The notes beneath the pieces were generated by a model. The model was not told the DNA's origin. It ran no database searches and saw nothing but the letters and a program-made list of their open reading frames with translations. From positions 4,640,001 through 4,704,000 of the forward strand of contig JADJBV010000001.1 of the NCBI GenBank assembly GCA_016703535.1: DNA of 64,000 nucleotides, in the 5' to 3' direction. Below, one piece after another: positions 62,417 to 64,000 of this stretch (position 1 is its first letter; each line of letters starts with the position of its first letter). This stretch comes from Deltaproteobacteria bacterium. Its GTDB lineage: Bacteria > Myxococcota > Kuafuiibacteriia > Kuafuiibacteriales > Kuafuiibacteriaceae. Position numbers and translations under genes: made by a program.

Positions 62417-62582
62417 CCCGGGCCATGCTGTCTGATCCACCCAACAGGTCCAACTTGGGCAATGCGCGGCTGATGTAGGTAGCTGCGGGTGTGGTGGGTT
62501 CATGGCGGACATTGGTGCTCCGGAACCACTCCCATGCTCGCGTTTTTGAGGGCCGGGATGCGCTCGCCTGCGCCGCGGTGGC
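62417..62582. other. intergenic region
   Basis: The 166 bases between the CDF transporter stop and the lipoprotein start contain no convincing RNA gene or terminator. A weak -35-like TTGCCC on the minus strand does not have a good -10. Confidence 0.4.
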
Positions 62583-63509
62583 TCAGGGGTTCGAGCGCTC
62601 GGGGTCGAGGCCGGCGTCCAAGAAGGAGGCGGGATCCTCGAGGGGCTCGAGGTGGGTCTCGATGGTGGTGCCAGGGATCGCCGCCCGGATCTCGGCCTCG
62701 ATCAGCTCCAACAGATCGTGGCCCCGCCGCACCGTCCAGGCGCCGGGCACCAACACGTGCATGCTGATGAACTGGCGTGAACCCGCTTGTCGGGTGCGCA
62801 CCGCGTGAAACTGGAGCTCCGGGCCGGTGTGCCGCTCGAGGATGGTCTTCAGCTGGGTTTGCTGCACTTCGCCGAGGGCGGTGTCGAGCAGCCCCAGCGC
62901 GGAACGGCGCACCAGGCGATAGCCGGTCCACAAGATGTTGACCGCCACCAAGATCGCGACGATCGGATCGAGGGGCTCCCAACCGGTGAGGGCCACCAAG
63001 CCGATCCCCGCCAACACGCCGGCCGAGGTCCACACATCGGTCATCAAGTGTTGGCCGTCGGCCTCGAGGGCGATCGATCGGTGACGACGCCCGGCCCGCA
63101 ACAGGATCAGCGCCACCACCAAGTTGATGACCGAGGCGGCCAGCGAGATCACCAGTCCCAGGCCGAGCTGCTCGAGGGGTCGAGGCGCCAGCAGGCGCGC
63201 GACGGCGGTCCACCCGATCCCTCCGGCGGCCAGGACGATCAGGACCCCTTCGGCGCCTCCCGCGAAGTATTCGGCCTTGGTGTGTCCATAGGCGTGATCA
63301 TCGTCGGGGGGGCGGGCCGCCACCTCGACGATCCACAACATCAGGATGGCCGCGGCCAGGTTGACCAAGGACTCCATGGCGTCGGAGAGGAGCCCGACCG
63401 AGCCGGTCAAGAAGTAGGCGGTCGACTTGAGGCCGATGGTCGCCAAGGCCGCCGCGATCGACAGCCAGGCATACCGGCGCAACGAAGTCGGCTCGGCCAC
63501 GGCCGCCAT
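62583..63509 (-). CDS. cation diffusion facilitator (zinc/iron/manganese efflux)
   Basis: The 308-residue protein is a six-helix CDF transporter: LLSDAMESLVN in helix 2 and HLMTDVWTSAGV in helix 5 give the metal-binding site, and the C-terminal cytoplasmic domain has HAVRTRQAGSRQFISMHVLVPG, usual in the family. It exports divalent cations in exchange for protons. The ATG at 63509 gives the family size. It lies 32 bases downstream of the partial gene at the window end, probably one operon. Confidence 0.92.
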   Translation of the reverse strand: MAAVAEPTSLRRYAWLSIAAALATIGLKSTAYFLTGSVGLLSDAMESLVNLAAAILMLWIVEVAARPPDDDHAYGHTKAEYFAGGAEGVLIVLAAGGIGWTAVARLLAPRPLEQLGLGLVISLAASVINLVVALILLRAGRRHRSIALEADGQHLMTDVWTSAGVLAGIGLVALTGWEPLDPIVAILVAVNILWTGYRLVRRSALGLLDTALGEVQQTQLKTILERHTGPELQFHAVRTRQAGSRQFISMHVLVPGAWTVRRGHDLLELIEAEIRAAIPGTTIETHLEPLEDPASFLDAGLDPERSNP

Positions 63510-63541
63510 TCGGCCAGGGCGTGAAGAGAGAAGCAAGAAGC

Positions 63542-64000
63542 TCAGCGGGTGTCGGCTTCGACGTCCCTCAGCTTGGCCCAGATCGAGCTGCGGTCGACCG
63601 GGACGGTGGAGCTGGCCACACCCCTCGCCCCCAACAACCAAGCGACCCGATCACCCGCCAGCAGCTCGGGTTTGGTGCGTTCCAAGACCGAAATCAGGCG
63701 CTTTAGAGTTGGGGCGGTGCAGCTGCGACTGCAACTCGAGATCAACTTGACCCCGACCCCGCGCGGATCGAGGGCGCTGGAGCCAAGGGCTTTTAGGTAG
63801 GCGTTGGCGGCCTCCTCGACCCGGTCGAGCCCGAGCAGGGCTTCGGCGCGCAAGAGCTCGAGTTCGGCCTCCGCGTCACCGGCTGGTGGCGCGGGTTTGG
63901 CGTCGAGCCACGACAAGGCGGCCCCGGGTCGTCCGGTCATCAGATCTCGGCGAGCCCGGGCGCCCCGCACGAAGTAACGATCGGCGGTGGGTTGGTTCGC
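63542..64000 (-). CDS. TPR-like protein, 5' end outside window
   Basis: The frame is open to the window edge and reads ANQPTADRYFVRGARARRDLM before the internal ATG 63940, so the gene starts upstream; 152 residues are visible. It contains a helical, TPR-like pattern (AALSWLDAKP, AELELLRAEALLGLDRVEEAANAYLKAL) and a short Cys-containing part (SSCSRSC). Function is unknown. Confidence 0.7.
   Translation of the reverse strand, partial: ANQPTADRYFVRGARARRDLMTGRPGAALSWLDAKPAPPAGDAEAELELLRAEALLGLDRVEEAANAYLKALGSSALDPRGVGVKLISSCSRSCTAPTLKRLISVLERTKPELLAGDRVAWLLGARGVASSTVPVDRSSIWAKLRDVEADTR

Noticed and set aside
62417..62582. tRNA or small RNA gene
   Set aside because: No cloverleaf or conserved T-arm motif in the expected position.

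Overview
The window is high-GC bacterial chromosome with densely packed genes on both strands. It suggests a myxobacterium-like organism (Myxococcota, former Deltaproteobacteria). Evidence is indirect: a secreted protein ending in a MYXO-CTERM-like Cys / hydrophobic / Arg tail, many lipoproteins of the kind common in myxobacteria, several Ser/Thr kinases plus FHA and PEGA proteins, a DUF4388-type module, and frequent GTG and TTG starts. No rRNA, tRNA, CRISPR array, insertion sequence or prophage was seen, and no gene-free gap exceeds about 210 bases.

Layout. 1-9 kb: an edge-truncated SEC-C protein, a REC-histidine kinase hybrid, a hotdog thioesterase, and a 2040-residue secreted protein built of three near-identical beta-helix modules, two PKD domains, a lamin-tail domain and six Ig-like repeats. 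9-13.5 kb: an ArsR/SRPBCC pair, PII, and a LolD/MacB-like ABC transporter. 13.5-19.6 kb: J-like/MshEN-like protein, phosphohexomutase, two lipoproteins, HtrA protease, beta-carbonic anhydrase. 19.6-31 kb: signalling and envelope genes: a Ser/Thr kinase fused to an FGE-like domain, a coiled-coil membrane protein, a caspase-like protease with an EF-hand, then FHA, kinase, PEGA and lipoprotein genes in a row. 31-37 kb: PlsY, a Yip1-like protein, an outer-membrane protein, two lipoproteins and a degenerate (pseudo)kinase. 37-43 kb: a large unknown protein with an SycD/LcrH-like TPR chaperone gene, DNA polymerase IV, and an MBL hydrolase with a near-consensus sigma-54 promoter followed by a frameshifted sigma-54 activator. 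43-53 kb: a TetR/cupin operon, a second caspase-like protein, a metallophosphoesterase and an M20 peptidase, fructose bisphosphatase with MutH, a CNBD/DUF4388 protein and a eukaryote-like GT22 mannosyltransferase. 53-64 kb: lipoproteins, a small basic protein with a promoter/operator, a PLP desulfhydrase, a translationally coupled lipoprotein / oxidoreductase / zincin operon, MotAB, a cation diffusion facilitator and an edge-truncated TPR-like protein.

How the genes work together. Most neighbours are paired by overlapping start and stop codons (ATGA, TGATG and, unusually, TTGA), so the likely units are arsR-SRPBCC, glnB-barrel protein, ABC ATPase-permease, coiled coil-caspase, kinase-PEGA, chaperone-effector candidate, tetR-cupin, fbp-mutH and motA-motB. 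The best candidates for something undescribed are the two EF-hand/caspase-like proteins, the chaperone plus 604-residue partner beside a pseudokinase, and MutH in a genome segment visibly rich in GATC.
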